Positions 5,451 to 5,764 of a stretch of 5,764 bases of DNA are shown here, in pieces (the stretch's first letter is position 1; each line of letters begins with the position of its first letter). The stretch is taken from contig JAQZDD010000078.1 in the NCBI GenBank assembly GCA_028751055.1, forward strand, positions 1 to 5,764. The letters are read 5' to 3'. The DNA is from Euryarchaeota archaeon Ods04 (GTDB taxonomy: Archaea; Halobacteriota; Halobacteria; Halobacteriales; Halorutilaceae). The translations under genes and the position numbers were made by a program. The notes beneath the pieces are model-generated. The model was not told where the DNA came from. It saw only the letters and a program-made list of their open reading frames with translations, and did no database searches.

Positions 5451-5473
5451 TGAATTAGTCTCTCGTCTGTCCC

Positions 5474-5764
5474 ATGAGACGCGAACTGAAGATGGCGGTG
5501 CTCGTTGCAGTGGTCGTTCTCGTAGGCGTAGCGGCGGTTGCGGGCGTAGGAGCAGCACATGCACAGACGCAGACACAGGTGCAGGACGCTGAGGTATGCG
5601 ACTTCCCGTATGAGACGCCCGGCGGAGAGACTGTCATAGAAGAGGAGCCTGAGCGCGTGGTGACTCTCGCACCCAGCGTGACGCAGACAGTCTGGGAGAT
5701 AGAGGCTCAGGACAAGGTAGTGGGCGTGTCGAACGTAGACTCCTTGCAGTACCTTGACGGAGTC
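5474..5764 (+). CDS. btuF: ABC importer substrate-binding protein, N-terminal 97 residues (BtuF-like)
   Basis: The frame is open from the ATG at 5474 to the right edge, so about two thirds or more of the protein is missing. Residues 1-30 are a Sec-type signal peptide: basic MRREL-K, a hydrophobic core at about 8-28, and a probable cleavage after AHA (28-30). A Gln/Thr-rich spacer (31-37) follows. Then CDFPYETPGG (42-51) and EEEPERVVTLAPSVTQTVWEI (56-76) match the start of haloarchaeal B12/iron-chelate binding proteins, which usually end in a PGF-CTERM surface anchor; that end lies outside the window. The binding protein would deliver substrate to BtuCD, encoded divergently 58 nt away. Codon choice differs from the neighbours: only 4 of 21 Val codons are GTC, against 27 of 43 in the regulator gene. 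The start is supported by a TATA box 26-27 nt upstream and the intact signal peptide. Confidence 0.87.
   Translation, partial: MRRELKMAVLVAVVVLVGVAAVAGVGAAHAQTQTQVQDAEVCDFPYETPGGETVIEEEPERVVTLAPSVTQTVWEIEAQDKVVGVSNVDSLQYLDGV

Noticed and set aside
5416..5473. Cobalamin riboswitch before btuC or btuF
   Set aside because: The gap is only 58 nt and both genes look leaderless, so there is no room for the roughly 200-nt element and no B12-box-like sequence.
5596..5601. Lipobox at Cys42 of BtuF
   Set aside because: The residues before Cys42 (DAEV) do not fit a lipobox, and the Cys lies about 14 residues after the hydrophobic core. A signal peptidase I site after AHA fits better.
1..5764. Mobile elements, CRISPR arrays, tRNA or rRNA genes, defence systems
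   Set aside because: No transposase, spaced direct repeats, terminal inverted repeats, cloverleaf or rRNA-like sequence was found. All complete genes look like ordinary chromosomal genes.

Overview
The window looks like chromosomal DNA from a halophilic archaeon (Halobacteria or a close relative). The predicted proteins are strongly acidic (Asp/Glu-rich) and the DNA is GC-rich with many CGTC/GACG words. Most genes have a TATA-like box about 26-30 nt before the start codon and no Shine-Dalgarno sequence, which is the haloarchaeal leaderless pattern. One atypical trait is heavy use of the Ile codon ATA (8 of 17 Ile codons in the permease gene, 4 of 6 in the regulator gene). ATA is rare in well-known haloarchaea, so a divergent or poorly sampled lineage is possible. 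No taxon can be fixed from this alone.

Layout, left to right. On the minus strand lie the 5' part of an acidic, Trp-rich protein of unknown function (1-306, runs off the left edge) and a four-helix membrane protein of unknown function (358-816). A 137-nt divergent promoter region follows. On the plus strand are a stand-alone PUA-like protein resembling the C-terminal RNA-binding domain of RsmF/NSUN methyltransferases (954-1448), a membrane-anchored extracellular CAP-domain protein (1503-2078), and a winged-helix regulator with a family-specific C-terminal domain (2246-3046). A 167-nt gap before the regulator holds an in-frame 24-nt tandem repeat. The regulator converges on, and overlaps by 10 bp, a CopD-like four-helix membrane protein on the minus strand (3037-3486).

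The right third is an ABC importer of the cobalamin/iron-chelate class. Permease btuC and ATPase btuD lie on the minus strand with a 4-nt ATGA overlap. The substrate-binding protein gene btuF starts divergently on the plus strand at 5474 and runs off the right edge. Only 58 nt separate btuC and btuF, and their two predicted TATA boxes touch. BtuF would capture the substrate outside the cell, the BtuC dimer would form the channel and the BtuD dimer would power import.

All gaps between genes are shorter than 170 nt. I found no RNA genes, CRISPR arrays, insertion sequences or attachment sites. I do not see a convincing new multi-gene system. The better leads are the repeat and possible mini-gene before the regulator, the shared btuC/btuF promoter region, and the codon-usage break at btuF.
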